Notes: generated by a model from the sequence alone, not told the origin. A DNA stretch of 5,963 nt from Candidatus Nitrosopumilus sp. (GCA_029861085.1 JAOUAE010000081.1:1-5963); one strand, 5' to 3'. Shown: positions 1-5,576, counted from the stretch's first letter. Translations and numbers: made by a program.

Positions 1-1404
1 AGAGATGCCACAGCTACTGCACCTCGTCTTTTGAGTCCCCCAGTAAAAGCAGTTTTAGGTAATCTAGGTTTTGTGTTGCAGTTTGCAGGAGTACTGCTTC
101 TGGTGCCAGCAATTCTTGCGACAGTATTAGAAGATACCACAACTGCTACAGGAATTTACCTCACTACAGTCCTTTTACTAGTTACAGGATTCTTTCTAAA
201 TTCTTATGGTGAGAAATCAAGTCTTAATCTACAGCAGGCATCAATTTTGGTCTTTTCAAGCCTGTTTTTGTTATCCCTGTTTGGCACTGTGCCATATCTA
301 TACGTCTTTCCAAGTACTGAAACTCCTGTAGAGATATTTAGCAACGCATTCTTTTCAAGTGCTGCAGGATTCACCACCGGGGGAATATCATTATTTGATG
401 AGCCAGAAAATCTAACTCAAAGTTTCACTTTCTATCGTAGTTACACACAGCTTGTGGGCGGAATGAGTTTCATCTACTTGGTAATTACTGCGTTTTATCC
501 AGAATCAAAATTACAGTCCATGCGTGGTTTCATATCTGGAAGAACACTGCACATGAAAGAGCTTTTCTTAACTATTACAATTATTTTTTCAATTTACATT
601 GTAATTGTTGCATCCTTGTTGTATGTATTTGGCGAAAGAAACATTATTGATAATTTTTCATTGGCGATGAGTACCCTTGCAACAGGAGGATTTACACCTA
701 CATCTACAATGCTTGGAGGATTAGTTTGGCAGGAACACATAATCTTAATTGGTGCAATGATATTAGGTGCATTGCCATTTACATTCCATTATGCATTTGT
801 AAGAAAAAAATTCCTATCACCAAAATTGGGAAAAGAGGTTTTAACATACTTTGCAATTTTGGGTAGTGCCACCATTCTGTTTATGGGAATTAGCGGATTA
901 GATCCCATGAAAAGTGCATTTTATTCCGTATCAGCTAGTACCACCGCAGGACTTCAAATTGAAAGTCTTGCAGGACTAAACGGTGGAGCACACACCATTC
1001 TAATAATTTTGATGTTCATTGGGGGATGTGGATTCTCCACAGCCGGAGGTCTGAAAATATTCAGAATATTCCATTTAAGAGATGTACGGGCACTACTTAG
1101 CAAAGTAAGAAGAGCGGAACTGAAAAGCCAGGCAAAAAAAGAAGTCATTTCCACATTGATTATCATTGCACTGTTTCCCACAATCTCAGCAATCACAGGA
1201 CTGCATCTTGCAGAAATAGAAGATGTGTCTTACCAGGATGCATTTTTCGAAGCAGCAGGTGTGATTACTACCGGAGGACTGTCAGCAGGTGTGATTGATT
1301 TCGATACAGATCCTGCAACAAAAATTGTTTTAGGGTTTTTGATGATATTTGGAAGATTAGAGATAATTGCGATAATCTATATTTTTGTTCCCAAACTTAG
1401 CTAA
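1..1404 (+). CDS. trkH: TrkH/KtrB-family potassium uptake channel subunit (5' end outside window)
   Basis: This is an integral-membrane K+ translocating subunit of the Trk/Ktr/HKT superfamily. The frame is open from base 1 (it begins RDATATAPRLL), so the TTG at 31 is probably not the true start and a few residues lie upstream. Residues are counted from that TTG. The four-fold pore architecture is complete: filter-like loops at 114-120 (FTTGGIS), 217-222 (ATGGFT), 303-309 (STTAGLQ) and 412-418 (ITTGGLS), each keeping its filter glycine (G118, G220, G307, G416). Other family signatures are GGMSF at 143, GG...STAGGLK at 331-342 and GRLE at 441. A basic loop (about 350-371) separates the third and fourth pore units. 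Members normally work with a cytosolic RCK/TrkA regulator, and none is visible here. The 457 residues present are close to full family length. The ion (K+, perhaps Na+ coupled) is inferred from the family. Confidence 0.93.
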   Translation, partial: RDATATAPRLLSPPVKAVLGNLGFVLQFAGVLLLVPAILATVLEDTTTATGIYLTTVLLLVTGFFLNSYGEKSSLNLQQASILVFSSLFLLSLFGTVPYLYVFPSTETPVEIFSNAFFSSAAGFTTGGISLFDEPENLTQSFTFYRSYTQLVGGMSFIYLVITAFYPESKLQSMRGFISGRTLHMKELFLTITIIFSIYIVIVASLLYVFGERNIIDNFSLAMSTLATGGFTPTSTMLGGLVWQEHIILIGAMILGALPFTFHYAFVRKKFLSPKLGKEVLTYFAILGSATILFMGISGLDPMKSAFYSVSASTTAGLQIESLAGLNGGAHTILIILMFIGGCGFSTAGGLKIFRIFHLRDVRALLSKVRRAELKSQAKKEVISTLIIIALFPTISAITGLHLAEIEDVSYQDAFFEAAGVITTGGLSAGVIDFDTDPATKIVLGFLMIFGRLEIIAIIYIFVPKLS

Positions 1405-1410
1405 AAAAGG

Positions 1411-1417
1411 ATTTAAT
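1411..1417 (+). promoter_or_regulatory. TATA-like box for the CC/CPTC membrane protein gene
   Basis: The AT-rich element ATTTAAT is centred about 26-27 nt before the ATG at 1441, the spacing expected for an archaeal TATA box driving a leaderless transcript. It suggests that the gene can be transcribed separately from trkH, although the 36-nt gap would also allow read-through. The call rests on position and composition only. Confidence 0.4.
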
Positions 1418-1440
1418 TCCATTAGAAAAAATTCAAAAGC

Positions 1441-2268
1441 ATGGAAAATATGGTCAAAAGCAGCAACAAAGGAAAAAAGCTGATTGTCTTAGGATTTGTA
1501 ACGATTGCCATCATATTTTTAATTTATAGCAGATATCAAGATCCAGAACTTTTGACACCTAGTGCAATTGACTCCATACAAAGAATAGCATATGGGTTTT
1601 ACATTACTCTGGCAGTGTCATTTGGTGCAATAGCATTTGGAATGTACAGATATCAGAAAGAGAAAGTTGAAATCAACGGGAAGGATCTCTCAACAATAAT
1701 CGCACTGGTAACATGGAATTCCAAATCCCGTAAAATCTTTGTAATTACATTTATCGGCTATGGCATATTCTTTTCATTAGTTTCAGGAACATTGGTGTAT
1801 CAGCCAGAAGTTAATTTTGCAATTCATTATGGCGCTACAATCCCATCAGGATTTATTGCCCCATGTTGTGACGGACCAGGATACATGCCAAAGATAATCA
1901 TTTATCTGACTGAACACGTAGGGCTGCAAATAATTCCAATAAATTTAGTATTGCAGGTAACAGTATCATATTTGGTGGGTCTAAATACAGCAATTGCTGT
2001 AAGCGCATTTACAATTTCAAAGAAAGGAAGGGGCATGAGTACAGTAGGTGCAATCATAGGACTATTCATCGCCTGTCCAACTTGTGCAGGGTCATTCTTG
2101 TCAATATTTATCGGCACAGCAAGTGGGATTGCATTATCAATTGCATTAGCACAAATGCAAACACTATTCATTGCCATATCAATTCCTGTGTTACTTGTTA
2201 CACCATACATTTTGGCAAAAAAACTACGAAATTCAGATGGTAGTTGTAAAATTAATTTACCTAAGTGA
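1441..2268 (+). CDS. Multi-pass membrane protein of unknown function with CC and CPTC motifs
   Basis: I do not recognise a named family. The 275-residue product has about six or seven hydrophobic segments (roughly 13-30, 49-69, 98-119, 131-157, 161-191, 200-223 and 227-258). Two cysteine motifs sit within or beside hydrophobic segments: APCCDGPG (C142, C143) and ACPTCAG (C212, C215), plus a lone C269 near the basic C-terminus. The sequence around each motif is similar (GFIAPCC..G and FIACPTCAG), hinting at an internal repeat of a metal-binding or thiol-redox element. CPTC has a CxxC thioredoxin-like spacing, but no thioredoxin fold is evident. The ATG at 1441 fits a leaderless start after the TATA-like box at 1411; a second in-frame ATG at 1450 is possible. 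The gene follows trkH by 36 nt on the same strand, so co-expression is possible. Its 3' end overlaps the opposing small gene by 8 bp. A metal or redox role is inference. Confidence 0.85.
   Translation: MENMVKSSNKGKKLIVLGFVTIAIIFLIYSRYQDPELLTPSAIDSIQRIAYGFYITLAVSFGAIAFGMYRYQKEKVEINGKDLSTIIALVTWNSKSRKIFVITFIGYGIFFSLVSGTLVYQPEVNFAIHYGATIPSGFIAPCCDGPGYMPKIIIYLTEHVGLQIIPINLVLQVTVSYLVGLNTAIAVSAFTISKKGRGMSTVGAIIGLFIACPTCAGSFLSIFIGTASGIALSIALAQMQTLFIAISIPVLLVTPYILAKKLRNSDGSCKINLPK
2217..2223 (-). terminator. Poly-T tract downstream of the 83-aa minus-strand gene
   Basis: Seven consecutive A on the plus strand read as T7 on the minus strand, about 38-44 nt past that gene's stop. Archaeal RNA polymerase commonly terminates at T-runs. 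This tract lies inside the coding sequence of the opposing membrane protein, so it could also reflect only the AAA-rich lysine codons there. Confidence 0.25.
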
Positions 2269-2512
2269 ATTTTTTAACTTCAGGAGTTTTATGATTCCCA
2301 ATATCGTAGCCATCACGTCTCAGAAACTTTAGAGTTAATTTATAAATTATCTCATCATGGTCTGCTCTCTCTAGAATTTCACTCCAAAGAATTTTTCCTT
2401 TCTCTTCAATGTATTTTTTAAAATCAGGATTCATAGATTCAGCAGCATCCCTACATTGATCAAAGGTTTTACCATTTTTGTAAGCACGGACCCCTCTATC
2501 ACAACTATCCAT
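2261..2512 (-). CDS. Small soluble protein of unknown function (83 aa)
   Basis: An unrecognised 83-residue protein, charged and probably helical, with no membrane segment or signal peptide. It has two cysteines (C4 and C20) and a C-terminal basic stretch (LKFLRRDGYDIGNHKTPEVKKF). Support for a real gene is the balanced amino-acid composition, unlike the leucine/serine-rich antisense shadows nearby, and a TATA-like box (TTTATTTA on the minus strand, 2534-2541) centred about 26 nt before the ATG, fitting a leaderless message. Its last codons overlap the end of the membrane protein gene tail to tail. It diverges from the two-gene cassette starting at 2590, and the shared 77-bp intergenic region contains a palindrome, so the two units may be co-regulated. 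No function is proposed. Confidence 0.7.
   Translation of the reverse strand: MDSCDRGVRAYKNGKTFDQCRDAAESMNPDFKKYIEEKGKILWSEILERADHDEIIYKLTLKFLRRDGYDIGNHKTPEVKKFT
2270..2275 (+). terminator. T6 tract just after the membrane protein stop codon
   Basis: Six consecutive T begin 2 nt after the TGA stop at 2266-2268, a typical archaeal intrinsic termination signal. The tract lies inside the 3' end of the opposing 83-aa gene, where it encodes lysine and phenylalanine codons. No stable hairpin is needed for archaeal T-run termination and none is obvious. Confidence 0.4.
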
Positions 2513-2533
2513 GCTATAATTTCATCAAAATTC

Positions 2534-2541
2534 TAAATAAA
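2534..2541 (-). promoter_or_regulatory. TATA-like box for the 83-aa minus-strand gene
   Basis: The minus-strand octamer TTTATTTA is centred about 26 nt before the ATG at 2512-2510, the canonical archaeal TATA-to-start spacing for a leaderless transcript. It lies 4 bp from the 18-bp palindrome at 2546. Confidence 0.5.
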
Positions 2542-2545
2542 CCTA

Positions 2546-2563
2546 GTTTGTAGGCCTTCAAAC
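2546..2563. promoter_or_regulatory. 18-bp imperfect palindrome, candidate operator
   Basis: GTTTGTAGGCCTTCAAAC reads as GTTTG-T-AGGCCT-T-CAAAC, an inverted repeat in which 16 of 18 positions are symmetric and only the central-flank T/T pair is mismatched. It sits in the middle of the divergent intergenic region, upstream of the minus-strand TATA-like box and upstream of the plus-strand ATG at 2590. Its length and two-fold symmetry suit a dimeric winged-helix repressor, and a winged-helix protein is encoded in the downstream cassette. The binding relationship is inferred, not shown. Confidence 0.45.
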
Positions 2564-2589
2564 AAATACAGGATAGAAAATTACAAAAT

Positions 2590-2829
2590 ATGGCTATTAA
2601 ATCAACCACAGAATATGTGGATTTTTTCATTAATCTCAACATGGGGAAAAATGTCAGCTTGTTGAGTTTTGTAAACAACGAAAGAATGGTACTCAAAGGA
2701 AAACTAGAGTACAAAAATTTGGAAAAAGAACCCATCAATAAAGGAATAGAGATCTTAGAGCAATTGATAACAGAGATTAACAAGATTGGAGAGAAATCAG
2801 TATTAGAAAAATACCAAAAAAAGGTCTAG
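2590..2829 (+). CDS. Small charged protein of unknown function (79 aa), first gene of a two-gene cassette
   Basis: An unrecognised 79-residue protein rich in Lys, Glu and Asn. A short N-terminal part (residues 1-35, TTEYVDFFINLNMG) is followed by a predicted long amphipathic helix (about 50-75, INKGIEILEQLITEINKIG), which could mediate oligomerisation or partner binding. There is no signal peptide, membrane segment or cysteine pair. It ends 8 nt before the winged-helix gene, whose AGGA ribosome-binding site overlaps this gene's TAG stop, so the two are very probably co-transcribed and translationally coupled. A weak A/T-rich element (about 2560-2568) lies roughly 26 nt upstream of the ATG next to the palindrome. 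The reverse-strand reading frame over the same bases has shadow-like composition and was rejected. A partner or effector role for the regulator is a guess. Confidence 0.72.
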   Translation: MAIKSTTEYVDFFINLNMGKNVSLLSFVNNERMVLKGKLEYKNLEKEPINKGIEILEQLITEINKIGEKSVLEKYQKKV

Positions 2830-2831
2830 GA
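2828..2831 (+). promoter_or_regulatory. Ribosome-binding site overlapping the upstream stop codon
   Basis: AGGA lies 6 nt before the ATG at 2838 and shares bases with the TAG stop (2827-2829) of the preceding gene. The arrangement fits translational coupling within a cassette. It contrasts with the window's first-of-transcript genes, which lack such a site and appear leaderless. Confidence 0.5.
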
Positions 2832-2837
2832 ATAACA

Positions 2838-3404
2838 ATGGACAAGAATTCAGAAATTATCAAAACAGAAATCATAAGAGTGCTTAATGAAAATGGGAAA
2901 ACCCGAGGAACCGAACTTGCTAAAAGAGTAATATCCAAAGTAGGTAATGAAAAAATAGTATATAGAGAAATCAGTGCATTGGTTGAAGCAGGTGAAATAG
3001 AAAAAAAAGTTCACAGTAGGTCACATATCGATTACGAGCTGGTCAATTTATCTGAATCAGTAAACAATCAACTCAAAAATGTACATAGTGAAATTGAAAT
3101 GATATATGAGGAAATTATCAATTTTGAAATTGCGATAAAGGAAGAAAAATTTACTTTTCAGGAGAGACTAAGATCAACTATCCATCAAATACACTTGGTA
3201 CAATCAACTGATGGAATCATGAAATTATTATCATATTATCCGGCGTTCAAAAAAGATAAGATGTATTCACAGATTACCAGAAAAATAAGTGATTGTTGGG
3301 AATCAATCATGAATGATATTACACATCAGCCAGAAGAGAATTTCCTAAATGAAATTCTAGCAAATTTGAGAATTCCGCATACAGATTCAAAGAATGTAAA
3401 CTAG
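2838..3404 (+). CDS. Winged-helix DNA-binding protein with a helical C-terminal domain
   Basis: Residues about 4-68 read as a winged helix-turn-helix: helix 1 (SEIIKTEIIRVLNENG), helix 2 (TRGTELAKRVISKVG), a recognition helix (NEKIVYREISALVEAGEI) and a wing with basic and polar tips (EKKVHSRSHIDYELV). This resembles archaeal wHTH transcription regulators in which a regulated subunit is switched by oligomerisation. Residues about 70-188 are mostly helical and charged, with a probable coiled segment (77-105), and I do not recognise a ligand-binding family there; C153 is the only cysteine. The start at 2838 is supported by AGGA 6 nt upstream. The gene is second in a cassette with the 79-aa protein, and an 18-bp palindrome lies upstream of that cassette, suggesting autoregulation (inferred). 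The stop shares a CTAG palindrome with the stop of the opposing PIN-like gene. Confidence 0.85.
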   Translation: MDKNSEIIKTEIIRVLNENGKTRGTELAKRVISKVGNEKIVYREISALVEAGEIEKKVHSRSHIDYELVNLSESVNNQLKNVHSEIEMIYEEIINFEIAIKEEKFTFQERLRSTIHQIHLVQSTDGIMKLLSYYPAFKKDKMYSQITRKISDCWESIMNDITHQPEENFLNEILANLRIPHTDSKNVN

Positions 3405-3673
3405 GAATTTTTTAGTTTGCTTACAACAATTTTAAAAATTTCGTTATTGTCAAGTAGGATATAGGGCAAATTATTTTCTTCGCAAGCCTGACCACTTTCA
3501 GTATCACGAGTAACCAGCATCATGTTGTTTTCCTTAGCATAATTTATTACAGAATAATCAGTTCTCATCTTGTGGCCATCTGCTCGTAATTTCTTTACGC
3601 TGTAAGCATCGAACCCCAACTCCCTGAGTTTTTCATCCCAGCCATCATCCATTTCATCAATTAGGATTTTCAT
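3401..3673 (-). CDS. PIN-like (DUF5615/Mut7-C type) putative nuclease, 90 aa
   Basis: The sequence follows the DUF5615/Mut7-C PIN-like pattern: N-terminal strand MKILIDEMDD with acidic residues D6 and D10, 'LRELGFDAYSVKKLR' for the next helix and strand, 'TDYSVINYAKENN' with D39, then the strand-and-turn MMLVTRDTES with D57 and E59. These acids are in the right places to bind the divalent metal of an RNA-cleaving PIN-type active site, and 90 residues is a normal length. Related proteins serve as toxins of toxin-antitoxin pairs (often beside a DUF433-type antitoxin) or in RNA processing. No such antitoxin is visible next to it: the upstream minus-strand neighbour is a zinc-ribbon protein and the convergent neighbour is a winged-helix protein. 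The ATG at 3671-3673 has no clear ribosome-binding site. Nuclease activity and toxicity are inferred from the family. Confidence 0.8.
   Translation of the reverse strand: MKILIDEMDDGWDEKLRELGFDAYSVKKLRADGHKMRTDYSVINYAKENNMMLVTRDTESGQACEENNLPYILLDNNEIFKIVVSKLKNS
3408..3413 (+). terminator. T6 tract after the winged-helix gene
   Basis: Six T begin 4 nt past the TAG stop at 3402-3404, a plausible archaeal termination signal for the 2590-3404 cassette. It lies within the last codons (LysAsn region) of the opposing PIN-like gene. Confidence 0.4.
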
Positions 3674-3694
3674 GCATCCGGATAATTTAATTCC

Positions 3695-3702
3695 AATATG
3701 AA
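3695..3702 (-). promoter_or_regulatory. Weak TATA-like element for the PIN-like gene
   Basis: TTCATATT on the minus strand is centred about 26 nt before the ATG of the PIN-like gene. The position is right but the sequence is a poor match. The gene might instead be read through from the zinc-ribbon gene, whose stop is 70 nt upstream. Confidence 0.25.
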
Positions 3703-3743
3703 TTATGGCCGTAAAGTTTGATTTAACAAAATAACATCCTAAC

Positions 3744-3926
3744 TCAGAATTTTGTTAATTTGCATTCTTGTCCTTGTGCTCTACATTCAGAACAATAGAG
3801 TAAAGGAATTCGGGCTTCCCCTATTTTTTTAAAATTCAAATGTGAATCCATTACATGTCCACAATCAGGATTTTGACATTTTGTGTCTTTATTATCATAG
3901 AGTGTTTGAATTGAGGATTCTTCCAT
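3744..3926 (-). CDS. Small zinc-ribbon / treble-clef type protein (60 aa)
   Basis: The 60-residue product carries a Cys/His pattern typical of a small zinc-binding module: C17-x4-C22 with H24 and H28 following (CQNPDCGHVMDSH), then C45-x2-C48 (LYCSECRAQGQEC) and C55. The two cysteine pairs separated by about 22 residues are the likely four Zn2+ ligands. The remainder is polar and there is no membrane segment. Such mini zinc-fingers are common in thaumarchaeal genomes, and their roles (protein-protein or nucleic-acid contact) are mostly unknown. A TATA-like box (TAATTTAA, minus strand, 3949-3956) is centred about 26 nt before the ATG at 3926-3924, fitting a leaderless start. The gene lies 70 nt upstream of the PIN-like gene on the same strand and may share its transcript. 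The divergent neighbour is the large secreted protein. Confidence 0.78.
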   Translation of the reverse strand: MEESSIQTLYDNKDTKCQNPDCGHVMDSHLNFKKIGEARIPLLYCSECRAQGQECKLTKF

Positions 3927-3948
3927 AATTTTTTAAATTTTACGGTAG

Positions 3949-3956
3949 TTAAATTA
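3949..3956 (-). promoter_or_regulatory. TATA-like box for the zinc-ribbon gene
   Basis: TAATTTAA on the minus strand is centred about 26 nt before the ATG at 3926. Both the sequence and the spacing match an archaeal core promoter for a leaderless message. Confidence 0.5.
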
Positions 3957-4016
3957 TTATCTAATTTTTTATCATCATACACTATTTCAATATCAAGTGG
4001 TAAAATACAACCTACG

Positions 4017-4024
4017 TTTAATAT
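4017..4024 (+). promoter_or_regulatory. TATA-like box for the secreted protein gene; decides its start
   Basis: TTTAATAT is centred about 27 nt before the ATG at 4048, so transcription should begin at or beside that ATG. The longer in-frame reading from 3997 would start upstream of this box and would not be on the transcript. This, with the signal peptide that begins at 4048, argues for 4048 as the true start. Confidence 0.55.
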
Positions 4025-4047
4025 CCGTCAACTCCGAAAAACAGATC

Positions 4048-5496
4048 ATGAAAAGTCTCATAATACTATCCACGCTAATCATAACTCTAGGATTTGTAGG
4101 CACAACATATGCTCAAAATTCAGGAGGAATCGATATTGAGGGTACTTGGTATTTGGGCGAAGGTCTCAAAGATGGAGACTATTTTGAATATACACTGTGT
4201 GAGATTGATCTTAATGCATGCTCGCCAATAGAGTTGAAAATTTGGATTAAAGGCGATACCCAAAATGTTAGTGAAATATTGTGGAATGCGCAAATTCTAG
4301 TAATTGACGGGGATAAAACAATCAAAGGTTCATGGGGATTGGGGAAAACAGTTCCAACTCCAATACTTTTTGATGATGATTTATCAGACTATGCAGTTGC
4401 ATTCAAGTCATCAATTGCATGGCTCTCATCTTACGCTACATCAAATGAAAAAGACAGAATTCACGGACCACAAGAGTTCAAGAGTGCGTCATGGGGAGCA
4501 TTAGGCCCAGTTGGCGGAGGATTAGAGTCATATCTAATTCCAAGTAGAGTTGAATCAATCACCATTCCTGATAGGACAACTGACTCCATAGTTCTTGGAT
4601 GGTATAATGACAATGATAATGAAATATGGATAGTGGATGATTTTCCATTTCCAGTAAAGGCCTTAACTTTTGCAGGAATTAATTCAGATAGCGTACCTGT
4701 AATGTTTGAGTTTAATCTAACGCAATACAAAGAAGGTATCACAGATGATCCATTTGAAAACATTGCAGAGACAATTCAAAAATCAGAATTATTACAATGT
4801 CAGAAGGGATTTTTTGATTACACCAGTGGCAGAATATCGACAAACACATACTCCATGATGATTCAATACAACTATGCTCCAGAGTCACCAGTGAAAGGAT
4901 GTGACATGGATTGGAAGATTAATTTTTACAGTAAATATAACGACATAGAAATACTTGATCAAGTCAATTATGACATTTGGATAGTAGATGAGGATAATAA
5001 CAAGTTATACTCTTATGCAGAATCCATTGGCAAAGAGAAGTTATTCAACGCGTTTGGTCAAGTAGAGCATGTACTGTCAGTAGAGCAATCGGGATTGGTA
5101 AGATATGCAATATTTGTGCACGGTTTAGGACCAGAGGAGCAAGTAGATGGAGAATTGAGCGGATATGCCATAATCGAAATACCAGTTGAAGACAATCCAT
5201 TACTCAAAGAAAATGCCTATGAAACTAGTACACCGATTCCGGAGTGGATTAAAAACAATGCAAAGTGGTGGGCAGAAGATGCAATTGATGATGATGCGTT
5301 TATTCAAGGAATCGCGTTTTTGATTAAAGAAGGAACCATATCAGTCGAATCAACATCACAAAATGAGAAGGATTCTAAAGAAATTCCGGGGTGGATTAAA
5401 AACAATGCAAAGTGGTGGGCAGAAGATGCAATTGATGATGATGCGTTTATTCAAGGAATAGAGTTTCTAGTTAAAGCAGGAGTAATTCCAGTATAG
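4048..5496 (+). CDS. Secreted or cell-surface protein with signal peptide and C-terminal WIKNNAKWWA repeats
   Basis: The start at 4048 is chosen over the in-frame ATG at 3997 because residues 1-22 (MKSLIILSTL...GTTYA) form a clean Sec signal peptide, with likely cleavage at TYA|QNS and no lipobox, and because the TATA-like box at 4017 fits it. The mature part opens with a domain (about 27-88: GTWYLGEGLKDGDYFEY, then C51, C58 and KIWIKGD) that I associate with thaumarchaeal exported proteins. A beta-rich middle follows (160-225), then a probable beta-sandwich domain (about 285-382: NYDIWIVDEDNNKLYSY, VRYAIFVHGLG). C251 and C285 could form a disulfide, as could C51-C58. The C-terminus has two 'IPxWIKNNAKWWAEDAIDDDAFIQGIxFL' repeats starting at 397 and 446, ending 482 residues in all. 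No PEFG-type anchor or C-terminal membrane helix is seen, so it may be released or held non-covalently. No enzymatic motif is recognised. Confidence 0.88.
   Translation: MKSLIILSTLIITLGFVGTTYAQNSGGIDIEGTWYLGEGLKDGDYFEYTLCEIDLNACSPIELKIWIKGDTQNVSEILWNAQILVIDGDKTIKGSWGLGKTVPTPILFDDDLSDYAVAFKSSIAWLSSYATSNEKDRIHGPQEFKSASWGALGPVGGGLESYLIPSRVESITIPDRTTDSIVLGWYNDNDNEIWIVDDFPFPVKALTFAGINSDSVPVMFEFNLTQYKEGITDDPFENIAETIQKSELLQCQKGFFDYTSGRISTNTYSMMIQYNYAPESPVKGCDMDWKINFYSKYNDIEILDQVNYDIWIVDEDNNKLYSYAESIGKEKLFNAFGQVEHVLSVEQSGLVRYAIFVHGLGPEEQVDGELSGYAIIEIPVEDNPLLKENAYETSTPIPEWIKNNAKWWAEDAIDDDAFIQGIAFLIKEGTISVESTSQNEKDSKEIPGWIKNNAKWWAEDAIDDDAFIQGIEFLVKAGVIPV
5236..5312 (+). repeat. Copy 1 of 77-bp direct repeat encoding the IPxWIKNNAKWWA motif
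   Basis: This stretch matches 5383-5459 at 76 of 77 positions; 5244-5312 is identical over 69 bp. The repeat period is 147 nt (49 codons), so the frame is kept. It encodes the first WIKNNAKWWA unit of the secreted protein. Confidence 0.92.
5383..5459 (+). repeat. Copy 2 of 77-bp direct repeat encoding the IPxWIKNNAKWWA motif
   Basis: The second unit differs from copy 1 at position 5390 only (Glu to Gly codon). Downstream of the repeat the two units diverge quickly (IAFLIKEGTIS versus IEFLVKAGVIP). Identity even at silent positions points to recent duplication or gene conversion. Confidence 0.92.
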
Positions 5497-5566
5497 AACT
5501 TTGTACCAATTCAAAATTAAAAACAACCAGTTATGTACGAAAGAATAATTACAACTTGTAGCGGGA

Positions 5567-5576
5567 TTTATAAAAT
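5567..5576 (+). promoter_or_regulatory. Strong TATA-like box in the intergenic region
   Basis: TTTATAAAAT is the best TATA match in the window and is preceded by a local G-rich patch (GCGGGA). It predicts a plus-strand transcription start near 5597, yet no credible protein gene follows. It is too close to the small ORF start at 5586 to give a leaderless message from it. Confidence 0.4.

Noticed and set aside
954..1196. Minus-strand 80-codon frame inside trkH
   Set aside because: It lies wholly antisense to the strongly supported transporter gene, has no recognisable motif and has no promoter of its own.
1902..2210. Minus-strand 102-codon frame inside the CC/CPTC membrane gene
   Set aside because: Its composition mirrors the membrane gene on the other strand, and no independent start signal is seen.
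2514..2783. Minus-strand 89-codon frame, opposite the 79-aa gene and just upstream of the 83-aa gene
   Set aside because: Leu/Ser/Phe/Lys-rich shadow composition. The plus-strand reading forms a coupled cassette with the wHTH gene, and the 83-aa gene has its own TATA-like box, so no upstream partner is needed.
3676..3683. ATCCGGAT palindrome just upstream of the PIN-like gene start
   Set aside because: An 8-bp palindrome is too short to be significant on its own and has no second half-site or repeat copy nearby.
3997..4047. N-terminal extension of the secreted protein from the ATG at 3997
   Set aside because: The extra 17 residues precede a perfect signal peptide, and the TATA-like box at 4017 lies inside them, so they are probably upstream of the transcript.
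4304..4504. Second plus-strand frame (66 codons) inside the secreted protein gene
   Set aside because: Overlaps the main gene in another frame, with His/Gln-rich composition typical of an out-of-frame reading.
4461..4763. Minus-strand 100-codon frame inside the secreted protein gene
   Set aside because: Antisense shadow with no motif and no promoter-like context.
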